From assembly GCF_004681975.1 (NCBI RefSeq), contig NZ_SMLK01000001.1, positions 1,488,001 through 1,552,000 of the forward strand: a stretch of 64,000 nucleotides of DNA. Reading direction: 5' to 3'. Below are positions 56,061-64,000 of the stretch, in pieces. Origin of the DNA: Ramlibacter humi (GTDB lineage Bacteria; Pseudomonadota; Gammaproteobacteria; Burkholderiales; Burkholderiaceae_C). Both the position numbers and the translations under genes were made by a program. Within the stretch, counting starts at the first letter, position 1. Each line of letters opens with the position of its first letter. Below the pieces are notes generated by a model. The model was given only the letters and a program-made list of their open reading frames with translations, had not been told where the DNA came from and did not search any database.

Positions 56061-57268
56061 TGCTCGAGCCGCGCCACCATCAGCAAGTCTGGGCAATCAA
56101 GGACCAGAGCAGCGGCCAGCCGCTATTGGGCTGCGGTACGTGCCTGGACAGGCCCACCTGCGGTGGACTGCACACAGCCAATGGTGGCGCGGACGCAATA
56201 AGCTGCATGTCCATGTGCAGGTGCGAAGACCCCGAACGCTGCCACACGGTCTGCCCGAAAGCGCCCGTGCGGTACGCGCATCGAGTGTGGGAGGTGGGTG
56301 GCTTTGAGCTGGACGACATCCCTCTGGCGCCTGCAGTACCACTGCCGCCCCTTCCCGGCTTCATTCCTCTGTGGGAGGGCAACGTGGTTGGCAAGCGCGC
56401 GATTCGCGACTTGAACCACGTCGCCTTTCCGCTCTCCATGGCGTTGCGCGGAGGCAGACAACTTGACCGGGCGAAGAACGCTGCGGAGCTGCGCAGGTCC
56501 TTCGGCGCTCAGCCAATCAAAGGCTGGATTGCAAGTGGCGTGGAACGCGACCCCAAGGTCGAGCGCATCTGGCGCCTGCCCGAGTGGAAGAAAGCTTTCG
56601 CCCTGATGCACAGGGCCGGCGTCATCTTCGCCACAAGTCCGAACTACAGCACGTACGCCGACGTTCCGCGTCACGACAACCTGCACGCCATCAAACGCAT
56701 CGCGTGGACTTGGTACCACATGGTGAATGCAGGTCTGCCGACAGCGCTGCACTTGAACGGCCGCACGGACCATGACTTCGAGCGTTGGGCCGAGTTCGCC
56801 AAGCGCCAAGTCAATCTCAAGGCTGTGGCATTCGAGTTCCTCACTGGGGCAAAGCCTCTGGAAGACGGCGCGCGGTACGTGCAGCGACTCATTCGGTTCG
56901 TCCAGCTCAGTGGTCGCAGAGACCTCGTGCTCGTGCGGCGGGGCGGCCAGAGCTTCGAAGACGAGCTGAAGAACTACTTCGCCCAGGTGGTTACCATCGA
57001 CTCTGACCCGTACTTCAAGACGGTCAAGAGGCAGCGCCTGACCCTCGAGCACTCTGGGGCGCTGCGCGCCCGCAAGCACCGAACCGCAAGTGCGGCGCAG
57101 ATGCGAGAGCTGCTCACACACAACACCAGCCTGAAGGCAGCCCTGCACATGGGCACGCTGCAGCGGCCTGCCCAGGGTGAGCTCGAATTCCTTGCCCTGG
57201 CTGCTTCAGGCCCAGCGCAGTGCGAGACTGACGACGAAGCCTCGCAGTTCGACTTGTTCGCGGGATAG
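56060..57268 (+). CDS. Cys-rich TIM-barrel-like protein (DUF4417-like)
   Basis: A 402-residue protein. The first 70 residues have 10 Cys in CGTCLDRPTCGG, CMSMCRCED and CHTVCPKAP, a likely iron-sulfur or zinc site. The rest looks like an alpha/beta barrel: GVIFATSPNYSTYADVPRHDNL, AGLPTALHLNGRTDHDF, LKAVAFEFLTG, RDLVLVRRGGQSF. This resembles DUF4417 or tRNA-guanine-transglycosylase-like proteins. It is the third gene of the STAS operon. Its last 63 bases overlap the end of the GHKL gene on the other strand. Confidence 0.6.
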   Translation: MLEPRHHQQVWAIKDQSSGQPLLGCGTCLDRPTCGGLHTANGGADAISCMSMCRCEDPERCHTVCPKAPVRYAHRVWEVGGFELDDIPLAPAVPLPPLPGFIPLWEGNVVGKRAIRDLNHVAFPLSMALRGGRQLDRAKNAAELRRSFGAQPIKGWIASGVERDPKVERIWRLPEWKKAFALMHRAGVIFATSPNYSTYADVPRHDNLHAIKRIAWTWYHMVNAGLPTALHLNGRTDHDFERWAEFAKRQVNLKAVAFEFLTGAKPLEDGARYVQRLIRFVQLSGRRDLVLVRRGGQSFEDELKNYFAQVVTIDSDPYFKTVKRQRLTLEHSGALRARKHRTASAAQMRELLTHNTSLKAALHMGTLQRPAQGELEFLALAASGPAQCETDDEASQFDLFAG

Positions 57269-57982
57269 CCACTCCGCATCGTCGGGGTGGCCCTCAATCT
57301 CCAGGCTGGCATCACCACTGCGCACTCTCAAGGTGGCGTCAAGCGACCTCATCGCATTCGCGACTGTCTTGTATCCGGTGCCGCGCCCTTGGTCAGGCAG
57401 GCGAGACTTGTGCTCCACAAGCGCTTTGATGAGTGCCTGCTCCGCGGTCAGGCCGGACAAACCCGGGTTGGCCGACACATAGCCTGCCACGATGCCCTGC
57501 CCGGCGTCAGCAACGCACACCGCGACCCCACCCTCGAAGACCTCATACAGGCCGATGCCACGGGCGTTTGGCCCTGCGTGCTCGTGCACGTTCGTAAGCA
57601 ATTCGACCGTGGCGCCCTTGAGCAGAGAACTCGCAGCTCCCGTCAGGCCGGCTTCAGACACCGCGCGAGCAAGTGACTCACCGAACAGCAGGGAGTTGTT
57701 CGCCGCCTTGACTCCAGCTTCGCCGAGGAAGAAGGCGCCCAGGCCAGGTGAGTATGCAGCTGCCACATCGTTCTTAGCCGCCTTGGAGAGCAGTTCATGC
57801 CGCTCACCGCCGCGCCTGTCAAAGGACAGAGCGCCGATGGTCTTGCGCAGTACGAGAGCTTCGACATACGGGCCCAAGCTCAGGTCCTCGCTCGGCACAG
57901 AGGTGGCTGCACCTGCGGCTGCTGAAGCAGCTGCGTCCTCAATGAATGCGAAGTCTTGGAGGTCGGGAGCCTTCCGCGGCAT
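57206..57982 (-). CDS. GHKL-type ATPase (anti-sigma-kinase-like)
   Basis: A 258-residue soluble protein with an HATPase_c fold in residues 115-235. The N box is ATVELLTNVHEHAG, the G1 box VADAGQGIVAGY and the G2 box GRGTGYKTV. There is no HisKA or membrane segment. Such ATPases act as kinases of STAS proteins in partner switching. The only STAS-like protein in view is two genes away. It ends inside the convergent Cys-rich gene and its start region faces the CHAT gene, 161 bases away. Confidence 0.82.
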   Translation of the reverse strand: MPRKAPDLQDFAFIEDAAASAAAGAATSVPSEDLSLGPYVEALVLRKTIGALSFDRRGGERHELLSKAAKNDVAAAYSPGLGAFFLGEAGVKAANNSLLFGESLARAVSEAGLTGAASSLLKGATVELLTNVHEHAGPNARGIGLYEVFEGGVAVCVADAGQGIVAGYVSANPGLSGLTAEQALIKALVEHKSRLPDQGRGTGYKTVANAMRSLDATLRVRSGDASLEIEGHPDDAEWLSREQVELRGFVVSLALRWA

Positions 57983-58024
57983 TACCTTGGCGGATAGTGG
58001 ATGTGCCAGCGTACACGACTTTGC

Positions 58025-58040
58025 TATCGGAAAGCCGATA
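58025..58040. promoter_or_regulatory. palindrome between GHKL and CHAT genes
   Basis: TATCGGAAAGCCGATA has perfect 6-bp arms with a 4-base centre. It lies in the 161-base divergent gap, 43 bases from the GHKL start and 104 from the CHAT start, so it could be an operator for both. Confidence 0.5.
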
Positions 58041-58143
58041 AGTGTTGGCCCACCTATACGAGACAGAACCTCTTCTTGCGACCGATGACCGAACTTGCGC
58101 CAGTTAAAGTCTGGTGCTCAGAAAAGGACGGGGAGACGCGGCA

Positions 58144-61100
58144 ATGCCAGACGTGGTGCGACAGCTCGAGGACTTCAATCCCGCAGGCGTTTTCAACGAC
58201 AAATACATACCGGCTCCCGGGTCAGCCCTACTTCTCATCCATCCCAGTCAGCAAGTCGTGCTACGGCGTTGCGCGGTCGCCGCCTTCATGCTGGTCGACC
58301 CCAAAGACAAGCAACTTTTCTACAAGACTCTCACCTTCATCGCGCCGCCGGAGCTAGTCTGGGCGCAATCCGAGGAAGAGACCTTCGAACTCCTGCTGAC
58401 TGGAATATCTGAAGTTCGAGGCCGAACGGTCGACGAGCGAGAACGCTCGGAGCTGCGCGACAAGTTCAAGTTTTTTCGGATGGCCGAAGCTTCGGTTGCG
58501 AGCGTAGCTCTTGCCATCGAGAAAGCAGGAGAGACCCAGTTCGTCTTCTTGCCATACGCAACCATCTACAGAGACCCAGCGCAGTCCAGAACGCAAGACC
58601 AACCGAGAATCCGGCTTCACGAAGACGCATGGGTGTCACACACCGCTGAACTCGCACGCCGGCTCACTGCAGTCGCTAATGAGAGAGGCTGCTTCATTCT
58701 GATGACGACTGCAGAGAGTGCCCCCTCAACGGACGCGAACAGTCAGCTTCTATTGAGCGCGGAGAACTTCAACGTCTACGGCTTGCGCCAGAAGACCCAG
58801 GATAAAGTCGTGGACAAGCTCGCCGTTTGGACGACCGCGGCGGCATCCGGGCGGACAGCGCAAGCGTTGACCGAACTGGAAGCAGAGAACCTGCCGGCGC
58901 TGGAGAAGAAGCAGGCGCGCATGCAAATCGCCGCATACGGAGGCGACCACGAGCAGGCTGCCGCCCTCGTGCGCGAACTGCGCCAGGAGATGACGGTCAC
59001 AGGTGGCGCCGCGGTCCAGTGGGCTGGCATCTGCCTCAAGGGAGATGACAGCAAGACGGCCAGTGAGCTTATAGCCGCAAGCCTGGATGCGCTGACGGAT
59101 GAACGCGAACTACGGGAGGCACTGCGCATCGCAACGCAGTCGATGGACTCCGAGCTCGTCGAGCGTGCGTGGAACCGACTCACGACGCTCTTTGGCGGCA
59201 GTTCCACGTTGCACCTAGACTGTGAGCAGCGACTGCTGCAAATCTGCGCTTTGGCGAAGAACCCGCAGAAAGCGAGCGCCATCTCGCGCATCGGGTTCTT
59301 GCCAGTCCACGACTACATCGCTGGACAAGTTGGTCGCGGTGTTGAGTTTGACTACTCACAGCCACTTCGCCACGTCGAGAACAATTGGCCTGAACAGCGC
59401 GAGCTCGCGTGCATCTGCTTCGCGCGACACGCGGAAGCTGTCGAGGCGGCCGCCGCGGCGTGGGTGCTCGCCAGTGAGCTGATACCGGATAGCCGCTTCT
59501 CGCGTGCAGCAGCGCAGCTAACCCTGCGGGTGATGCAATCTCTCTTGCTGGTCGATGCAGTCGGCCGCGAGCAGCTGGATGTCTATCGCATACCTATTGA
59601 AGCTGTCCTGATGCATCTGGCCGACCATCCTGATGATGGTTGGACGCGAGGGACGCTGCTGAATACGCTGGAGGTTGAGCGGTCAGGGAGCGTCGGTTAC
59701 ACGTTGCTCATCGCCCTGGCGCTCGACGTCGTGCGCCCAGACGCGAAATCGACGGCGGAAGCCGTCAAGCCGGCCCTAGCGGAGGAAAGTGAGTTCAAGG
59801 ACTTCCTCAACCGGTTCGGCGCGTGGCACGCGCAAAACAAGGTCTTCGATATGCGCAGGTCTCTGCCGGCCGACGTCGTCGGGACGAACGCCGCTGGCTT
59901 GGCGCGCCTGCTGGCGGAGAGTTTGGAGCAAGAGCTTTTCGAACAGAATAGCTCAGCCGAGCTTCAAGGCTTGGATTTCCAGGCTACCTTGCTGCCAGCA
60001 GTGGCACGGCATGTTCCTGGTGAGACATGCGACATTCATGCGCTGCGCGCCTTGGCGGGCCGGTACTCCCTTCTTGGTGACAACCAGCGCGCCCGAGACC
60101 TAGCTGAGTCGATACTGCAGGTGGCTGGCGACTCGCCGGCTCGCAGGCGCCTGGCGTGGGGCGCCTATGCCGACATCTATCTGCGCGCGGCAAGTACTCC
60201 GGACGCCCTTATAGGCATCATCTGCGCCAGCGCCACTCAGGCCGAACTTCCCAAGTCTGACCTCGCCTATGAGGTCTACACGCAGTTCCGGGCCATTCGA
60301 GACATCGGGTTCGTCGACCAGGCCGCGCCCCTTTTGGAGAAGTATCGGCAGCTCCAAGAAGCAATCGGGATGACCGACCCTCAGCGCAACAGGCTTGGCG
60401 TCATCGGACTCACACTGCGCCTGAAGCAGGCCCGCCGCACGAATCAGGCAGCATTGCTTTCAATGCTGCAGGAGGCTCATGACCTCCTTGAAGAAGCCAT
60501 CAGGCTGTCAGATGAGCTTTTCGCATCGGCCTTTCTCTTCGGGCAACTCGCTGCCTATGTGGAGCTTGCCGGCGGCACGGTTCCACAGGAGGCAGTCGAG
60601 CTCAAGCAACGCGCGTTGGGTGAGTTCGACGCTGAGATGGCGACATACCTGCGAGCACTTTCAACAGCCAGACCGGCGCTGCAGGACTTGGTCGAGCTGC
60701 ACAACTGGGCTGGAGGCTCACGCTACGCATCCGACGCCCCGAACGATGCGACTGCAGTGCAAATCGCCGCCCACCGCTTGCTGCGCCCGGCCACCCCGGA
60801 ACTGCCAGTACATGTCGCGTTCCTTGGATGCGAGCTTCTAGCCGAGCGCGGTGTCAAGCCACCAGGTAACGCTGCCGCGCTCACGGCGGCGTGGCCGCTG
60901 GACTTCGCAGCCGACCTTGTCAAGAACGAGAACGTGGCCGTTCTGATGGTGGCGTTCGACGATGAGGGCGAAGTCATAACGGCTTGCGCCGCGCCGGGAG
61001 CGGCGAATGTCGTGAGGCCAGCTGTTGGGGCGCAAACGGCCAAGGCTCGCTTGCAAGCTTGGTCGCGCACCTACCCATACAAGTACGGCGACATCTCTCC

Positions 61101-61953
61101 TGGAGAGAAGAAGTTCGACGAGCGCTCCCAGAGATGGAAGGAAGAGGACGACTCGGAGTTCTACGCCTCGATGAAGTCAATCGACGTCCCTTTGCCCGCG
61201 GCTGACCGTGTGTTGGTTGTGGCCGAGCCTGAACTCGCTCAATTGACCTTCAACCTGGTTCTCAAGAACCGAGAACTCGCCGGCTACGACACAGCGCTGG
61301 CGATGGTTCCATCACTGTCCTGGCTCGCAGCCGTCCGCCAGCGTCCGTCAGGAGGTGATGGACGCCGCCTGGCCTGGCTGTCGGGCGGCGGTAACACCGG
61401 TGCGCTTGATGCCATGCAAGCCGTACACCTGATGACACAGGCCACGCTTGCGCAGCATGCGGTCGCGCTGAACACTGCCGCAGAACTTCCTGAAGACTTC
61501 CAGGGCGCGCAGATGGCCATCGTTACGGCGCACGGGCAGCTTGGCGCAGAGGGCCGTTTTATCCATCGTGTGGTCGACGAGGGAACGCTGAAGGAGTCTC
61601 CCCTGCACCTGGCCAACGCCTTGACTGGCGTCGAGCTCGCAATCCTCTTTGTCTGCAGCGGCGGCAGAGTCGACAGTCACCCCAACATGAGCACCACGGT
61701 GGGTTTGCCCAAGATGCTTCTGGACAGGGGATGCAGAACCGTCATCGCGTCACCTTGGCCGCTGGAGTCTCTGGTACCAGGCTGGTGGCTCCCAGCGTTC
61801 CTGGATGCGTGGGCCGCCGGCAAGAGCGCGCTCGAAGCCTGCCATGCTGCCAACCGACATGTAGCCTCACTGCACGCGTACCAACCGCAAAGGTCGCTGG
61901 CAATGATGGTCTACGGGGACCCGCTGCTCAGAAGCAGCCCGGCTTCGGTCTGA
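58144..61953 (+). CDS. large protein with C-terminal CHAT protease domain
   Basis: A 1269-residue protein. The last 250 residues are a CHAT (caspase/HetF) domain: catalytic His1130 in AIVTAHGQLG and Cys1171 in ILFVCSGGRVD, followed by VGLPKMLLDRGCRTVIASPWPL and MMVYGDPLL. Residues about 250-950 are all helical, TPR-like (ARMQIAAYGGDHEQAAALVREL). The first 230 form an unrecognised alpha/beta domain. CHAT proteases are effectors in type III-E CRISPR and gasdermin systems; no gasdermin or CRISPR gene is seen here. GGGGAG precedes ATG 58144; ATG is preferred over the upstream start. Confidence 0.85.
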   Translation: MPDVVRQLEDFNPAGVFNDKYIPAPGSALLLIHPSQQVVLRRCAVAAFMLVDPKDKQLFYKTLTFIAPPELVWAQSEEETFELLLTGISEVRGRTVDERERSELRDKFKFFRMAEASVASVALAIEKAGETQFVFLPYATIYRDPAQSRTQDQPRIRLHEDAWVSHTAELARRLTAVANERGCFILMTTAESAPSTDANSQLLLSAENFNVYGLRQKTQDKVVDKLAVWTTAAASGRTAQALTELEAENLPALEKKQARMQIAAYGGDHEQAAALVRELRQEMTVTGGAAVQWAGICLKGDDSKTASELIAASLDALTDERELREALRIATQSMDSELVERAWNRLTTLFGGSSTLHLDCEQRLLQICALAKNPQKASAISRIGFLPVHDYIAGQVGRGVEFDYSQPLRHVENNWPEQRELACICFARHAEAVEAAAAAWVLASELIPDSRFSRAAAQLTLRVMQSLLLVDAVGREQLDVYRIPIEAVLMHLADHPDDGWTRGTLLNTLEVERSGSVGYTLLIALALDVVRPDAKSTAEAVKPALAEESEFKDFLNRFGAWHAQNKVFDMRRSLPADVVGTNAAGLARLLAESLEQELFEQNSSAELQGLDFQATLLPAVARHVPGETCDIHALRALAGRYSLLGDNQRARDLAESILQVAGDSPARRRLAWGAYADIYLRAASTPDALIGIICASATQAELPKSDLAYEVYTQFRAIRDIGFVDQAAPLLEKYRQLQEAIGMTDPQRNRLGVIGLTLRLKQARRTNQAALLSMLQEAHDLLEEAIRLSDELFASAFLFGQLAAYVELAGGTVPQEAVELKQRALGEFDAEMATYLRALSTARPALQDLVELHNWAGGSRYASDAPNDATAVQIAAHRLLRPATPELPVHVAFLGCELLAERGVKPPGNAAALTAAWPLDFAADLVKNENVAVLMVAFDDEGEVITACAAPGAANVVRPAVGAQTAKARLQAWSRTYPYKYGDISPGEKKFDERSQRWKEEDDSEFYASMKSIDVPLPAADRVLVVAEPELAQLTFNLVLKNRELAGYDTALAMVPSLSWLAAVRQRPSGGDGRRLAWLSGGGNTGALDAMQAVHLMTQATLAQHAVALNTAAELPEDFQGAQMAIVTAHGQLGAEGRFIHRVVDEGTLKESPLHLANALTGVELAILFVCSGGRVDSHPNMSTTVGLPKMLLDRGCRTVIASPWPLESLVPGWWLPAFLDAWAAGKSALEACHAANRHVASLHAYQPQRSLAMMVYGDPLLRSSPASV

Positions 61954-61968
61954 CCGCTAGGCGCGGCG

Positions 61969-62154
61969 TCAGGTAAGAATCCCGCCGCCGTCGATGTCGA
62001 TGACAGTGCCGGTGGCGAACTCGTTGCCCATGAGCATCAGGATTGCCGAAGCGATGTCGGCCGGTTTGCCCACGTGCTTGACCGGGAGCTGCTGTGCGGC
62101 CGCGGACAGCAATGCGGCCTTCCCTTCTGCCCCCAGGCCATCGTACACAGGCGT
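61969..62154 (-). pseudogene. short-chain dehydrogenase relic (C-terminus)
   Basis: The minus strand reads TPVYDGLGAEGKAALLSAAA, then QQLPVKHVGKPADIASAILM and ATGTVIDIDGGGILT to a TGA at 61969-61971. This is the last 61 residues of an SDR oxidoreductase. The Rossmann N-terminus and the Tyr-x3-Lys site are absent, and homology stops at about 62154, directly against the next relic. Confidence 0.8.
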
Positions 62155-62156
62155 GT

Positions 62157-62495
62157 CTCACGCTCAGCGCTCTGAGATGGCATGTGCAGTGGTACATCCA
62201 CGCAGACGACCTGCAACGAGTAGCTCAGATGCAGGTGCGATGCCGACTGCCTTTTGTCCTGAACCACCTGGCAGGGATGACAGAAGAAGCGGCGCGCGGA
62301 CACACCTATCGGTCGGAGCTAGAGAAGCTCTCTGCAGCCGGCGCATGGGTCAAGCTTTTCGGAGAGAAGCTGGTGTGGGGCTCCGATTGGCCGCACACCA
62401 GCTTTGCAGCCAACCAGGAGCCTACGTATGACCAGCCTGCCCAGGTCAATGCCGCGGCGGCCGCGGCCAGCTTGCACTTGCGGCGCTCCCTGTAA
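62157..62495 (+). pseudogene. amidohydrolase relic (C-terminus)
   Basis: The plus strand reads RWHVQWYIHADDLQRVAQM, LPFVLNHLAGMTEEAARG, AWVKLFGEKLVWGSDWPHTSF and ends RRSL at a TAA. This is the C-terminal third of an amidohydrolase-2 family enzyme, with the metal-ligand Asp in WGSDWPH. The N-terminal two thirds are missing and there is no start codon with a ribosome site. It adjoins the SDR relic head to head. Confidence 0.78.
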
Positions 62496-62548
62496 CTGAA
62501 GGAGGCAGGGCACCGCATCCCTGCGCTTCCCGAGCAAGGCGAGTGCCG

Positions 62549-64000
62549 CTAGTCCCTCACCCGCTCGCGAAGCACCTCCTGCTCGTCTTCGCGCTTCGCC
62601 ATGCGGTCATAGTTGTCGGCCAGGGCCTCGAGCACCTCAGAAGAGACAAACGGATGCGTGTAGCGTAGAGCCTGAGCCCAGGTGCGGTACTTCGCGGCGA
62701 GTTCGCGCTCCTGGTCTCCTCCGCGGCCCCGCCAAATCACTCCCCTAGAGTTGAAGGCAGCGACTCGAACTCCTTCGGCAACATCCTCGGTACCAATCTC
62801 TTCGATGGCTCGCCGTGCCAGGTCGCCTGGCCAGACACCGTCATCGCCGGCGGGCGCAGCCGATAGGAGCTTGCCCAGTGTCATGTCAGCAACCTCGAGA
62901 CGTGCGATTTCCGCGGCGCGAGCACGCACTTGGGAAATCCAGGCGCTGAGGTTGTCATACGTGGGAGCCGACGCTCCTCTGTACGCAGGCAGCCTTGTCA
63001 TCGACTCCAGGAGCTTGTAGCAGCGCAAAGCGAGATTCGACGTCGCAGCGCCAGGCGGCGCCCGGAGCTCCTCCGGGTCGACGCCTTCGTCGCGCCTCTT
63101 GAACGCCCACGCAAGCGCCTGGACGTAAAACTCAGGGTGGTCCTCCAGATAGCGTTCGAGGTTCGGTACAAGGTGCGTGTCGCGCCCACCATCACGCATT
63201 ACCCAAAGCGCCTCGATATAGGCGAACTCAAGGAATGCCTTCTCCTCCACAGACAGCTCGGTAGCGGCATTGAGCCGTTCGAAGGCGTCTATCAGAGAGT
63301 GCTGCTCCAGCTGGTAGCCGCCAGGCTCGGGCTCTGGAGCACGTGCGATTTGGGACAGCAGCCCGTACAAGACTGCGGGTTCAAGTCGTTTGAGGTGGTG
63401 CTGCGTGACAGCGAACGCAGCGCGCGGACGCCCTGCTTCGGCCAAGCGCTGAACTGCTTCCTCGGCCTCTTCTTCTTGAGCGTACCAAGGGCTGATTTCC
63501 TGCCAGTAGCGCTGCCGCTCAGTCTCGGGCAGTTGGTCAACGCGCAGCCAAGTTTCGCGTGTAAATGAGCAAAGCTTGAGCACCTCGCAGTACGTGGCTA
63601 CCGGCAACGCCTGCCGTAACGCGACGAGTACTTGCTCTCGACCTTGCGCCGGCAATGCAGTCAGCGCGCCAGACACGACTTCTTTTTCAGCAGAGCCGAC
63701 GGCGTCGGATTGGATGGTCAGAGCGACGAGTGCCTGCAGCTGCGGCTCGTCGAGAACATGCTCGGCCGCAATCGCGCCAACCACGCGGGCCGCTTTGCCG
63801 CCTTTGGCCGCGCTAAGAAGGCCGTCTAGGCCAAGTGCGGCGTAGATTTCGGCCAGCGCCGCGCTACGCAGTTGGCGCAAGCGTGCATCTCGCGCCTGAA
63901 AATCCGGCTCCTCACCCTCGATGCCGAAATCGTGGAGCCAAATGTCCTTAAATAGCCACGCGTGCTTCGAGACCAAGTCGGTGGGTAGCAGCAGTTCGTA
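62549..64000 (-). CDS. C-terminal part of a large unrecognised protein
   Basis: The frame runs in from the right edge (YELLLPTDLVSKHAWLFKD) and gives at least 483 residues. It is wholly helical and soluble, with HEAT/TPR-like repeats (EAVQRLAEAGRPRAAFAVTQHHL, FLEFAYIEALW), ending in a charged tail. The ATG at 63976 is internal, not a start. Large helical proteins of this kind are common in defence islands. No catalytic motif is in view. It is on the opposite strand from the CHAT gene. Confidence 0.65.
   Translation of the reverse strand, partial: YELLLPTDLVSKHAWLFKDIWLHDFGIEGEEPDFQARDARLRQLRSAALAEIYAALGLDGLLSAAKGGKAARVVGAIAAEHVLDEPQLQALVALTIQSDAVGSAEKEVVSGALTALPAQGREQVLVALRQALPVATYCEVLKLCSFTRETWLRVDQLPETERQRYWQEISPWYAQEEEAEEAVQRLAEAGRPRAAFAVTQHHLKRLEPAVLYGLLSQIARAPEPEPGGYQLEQHSLIDAFERLNAATELSVEEKAFLEFAYIEALWVMRDGGRDTHLVPNLERYLEDHPEFYVQALAWAFKRRDEGVDPEELRAPPGAATSNLALRCYKLLESMTRLPAYRGASAPTYDNLSAWISQVRARAAEIARLEVADMTLGKLLSAAPAGDDGVWPGDLARRAIEEIGTEDVAEGVRVAAFNSRGVIWRGRGGDQERELAAKYRTWAQALRYTHPFVSSEVLEALADNYDRMAKREDEQEVLRERVRD

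Larger units (their letters stand above)
42558..64000. mobile_element. genomic island with three tyrosine recombinases, left boundary only
   Basis: The left boundary is seen directly where the radical SAM gene is interrupted. Within the first 7.5 kb are a replacement radical SAM gene, three tyrosine recombinases and a small accessory protein. The cargo has lower and more mixed GC than the chromosome to the left. It includes nucleotidyltransferase/HEPN, ApeA-like HEPN, STAS, GHKL ATPase and CHAT protease genes and metabolic relics. No right end is visible, so the island is at least 21.4 kb long. It resembles Tn554-like or gamma-mobile-trio (Gmt) islands in having several recombinases. Confidence 0.85.

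Noticed and set aside
57983-58143. Small genes in the GHKL-CHAT gap
   Set aside because: Short frames here lack ribosome sites and overlap the palindrome; the gap is better seen as a regulatory region.

Overview
The window looks like the chromosome of a high-GC betaproteobacterium, most likely in the Comamonadaceae/Burkholderiales. The evidence is the DUF3348-DUF802-OmpA-DUF2894 operon typical of that order, a DbpA-type helicase, the grpE-dnaK-dnaJ layout with sigma-32-like promoters, and extragenic repeats (CCTGAGCTTGTCGAAGG, CGCAGAG hairpins) that I associate with this group. No rRNA, tRNA or CRISPR array was found.

From 1 to about 42.5 kb the content is mostly ordinary chromosome. It includes a 2TM protein with a LytS/LytTR two-component pair, glnS, dbpA, a GH15 glucan hydrolase, the DUF3348/DUF802/OmpA/DUF2894 operon, pseudouridine synthases, a LysR regulator with a divergent flavoprotein oxidase, two large sensor kinases, pncB, a MATE pump, a SRAP protein, an HxlR-FAH pair, an FKBP, RidA and grpE-dnaK-dnaJ. 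Three small insertions stand out. One is a low-GC coiled-coil membrane gene between glnS and dbpA (5.5-6.9 kb). The second is a membrane-anchored Mrr-like nuclease followed by a winged-helix nucleotidyltransferase/HEPN pair with three operators at exact 21-bp spacing (16.1-18.1 kb). The third is a decayed amidase (31.1 kb).

At position 42,557/42,558 a genomic island starts and runs past the right edge of the window. It cuts a chromosomal PA0069-family radical SAM gene within the codons of its CxxxCxxC iron-sulfur motif; only the C-terminal part remains (41,724-42,557, minus strand). Directly inside the boundary the island carries its own intact radical SAM gene of the same family, on the opposite strand and behind a perfect 20-bp LexA/SOS box. 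Next to it is a minus-strand operon of three different tyrosine recombinases, a small coiled-coil protein and a recombinase-like fragment. It resembles Tn554-like or 'gamma-mobile-trio' modules.

The island cargo (50.7-64 kb) looks like defence or stress genes with no easy match to a named system. One minus-strand operon encodes a winged-helix nucleotidyltransferase, a small HEPN protein, a larger ApeA-like HEPN protein and an SH3-domain membrane protein. It is preceded by an array of five 19-bp palindromes, mostly 21 bp apart. Diverging from it is a tight three-gene operon: a STAS-like/winged-helix protein, a small basic protein and a Cys-rich TIM-barrel-like protein. Convergent to that lies a GHKL ATPase gene, and then a 1269-residue protein with a C-terminal CHAT (caspase-like) protease domain with a visible His/Cys pair. 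My main hypothesis is that STAS, GHKL ATPase, Cys-rich protein and CHAT protease form one undescribed sensing-and-killing system. The nucleotidyltransferase/HEPN operon beside it is a second, paralogous to the one at 17 kb. After the CHAT gene come two truncated metabolic relics joined back to back, then the C-terminal part of a large unrecognised protein that leaves the window.
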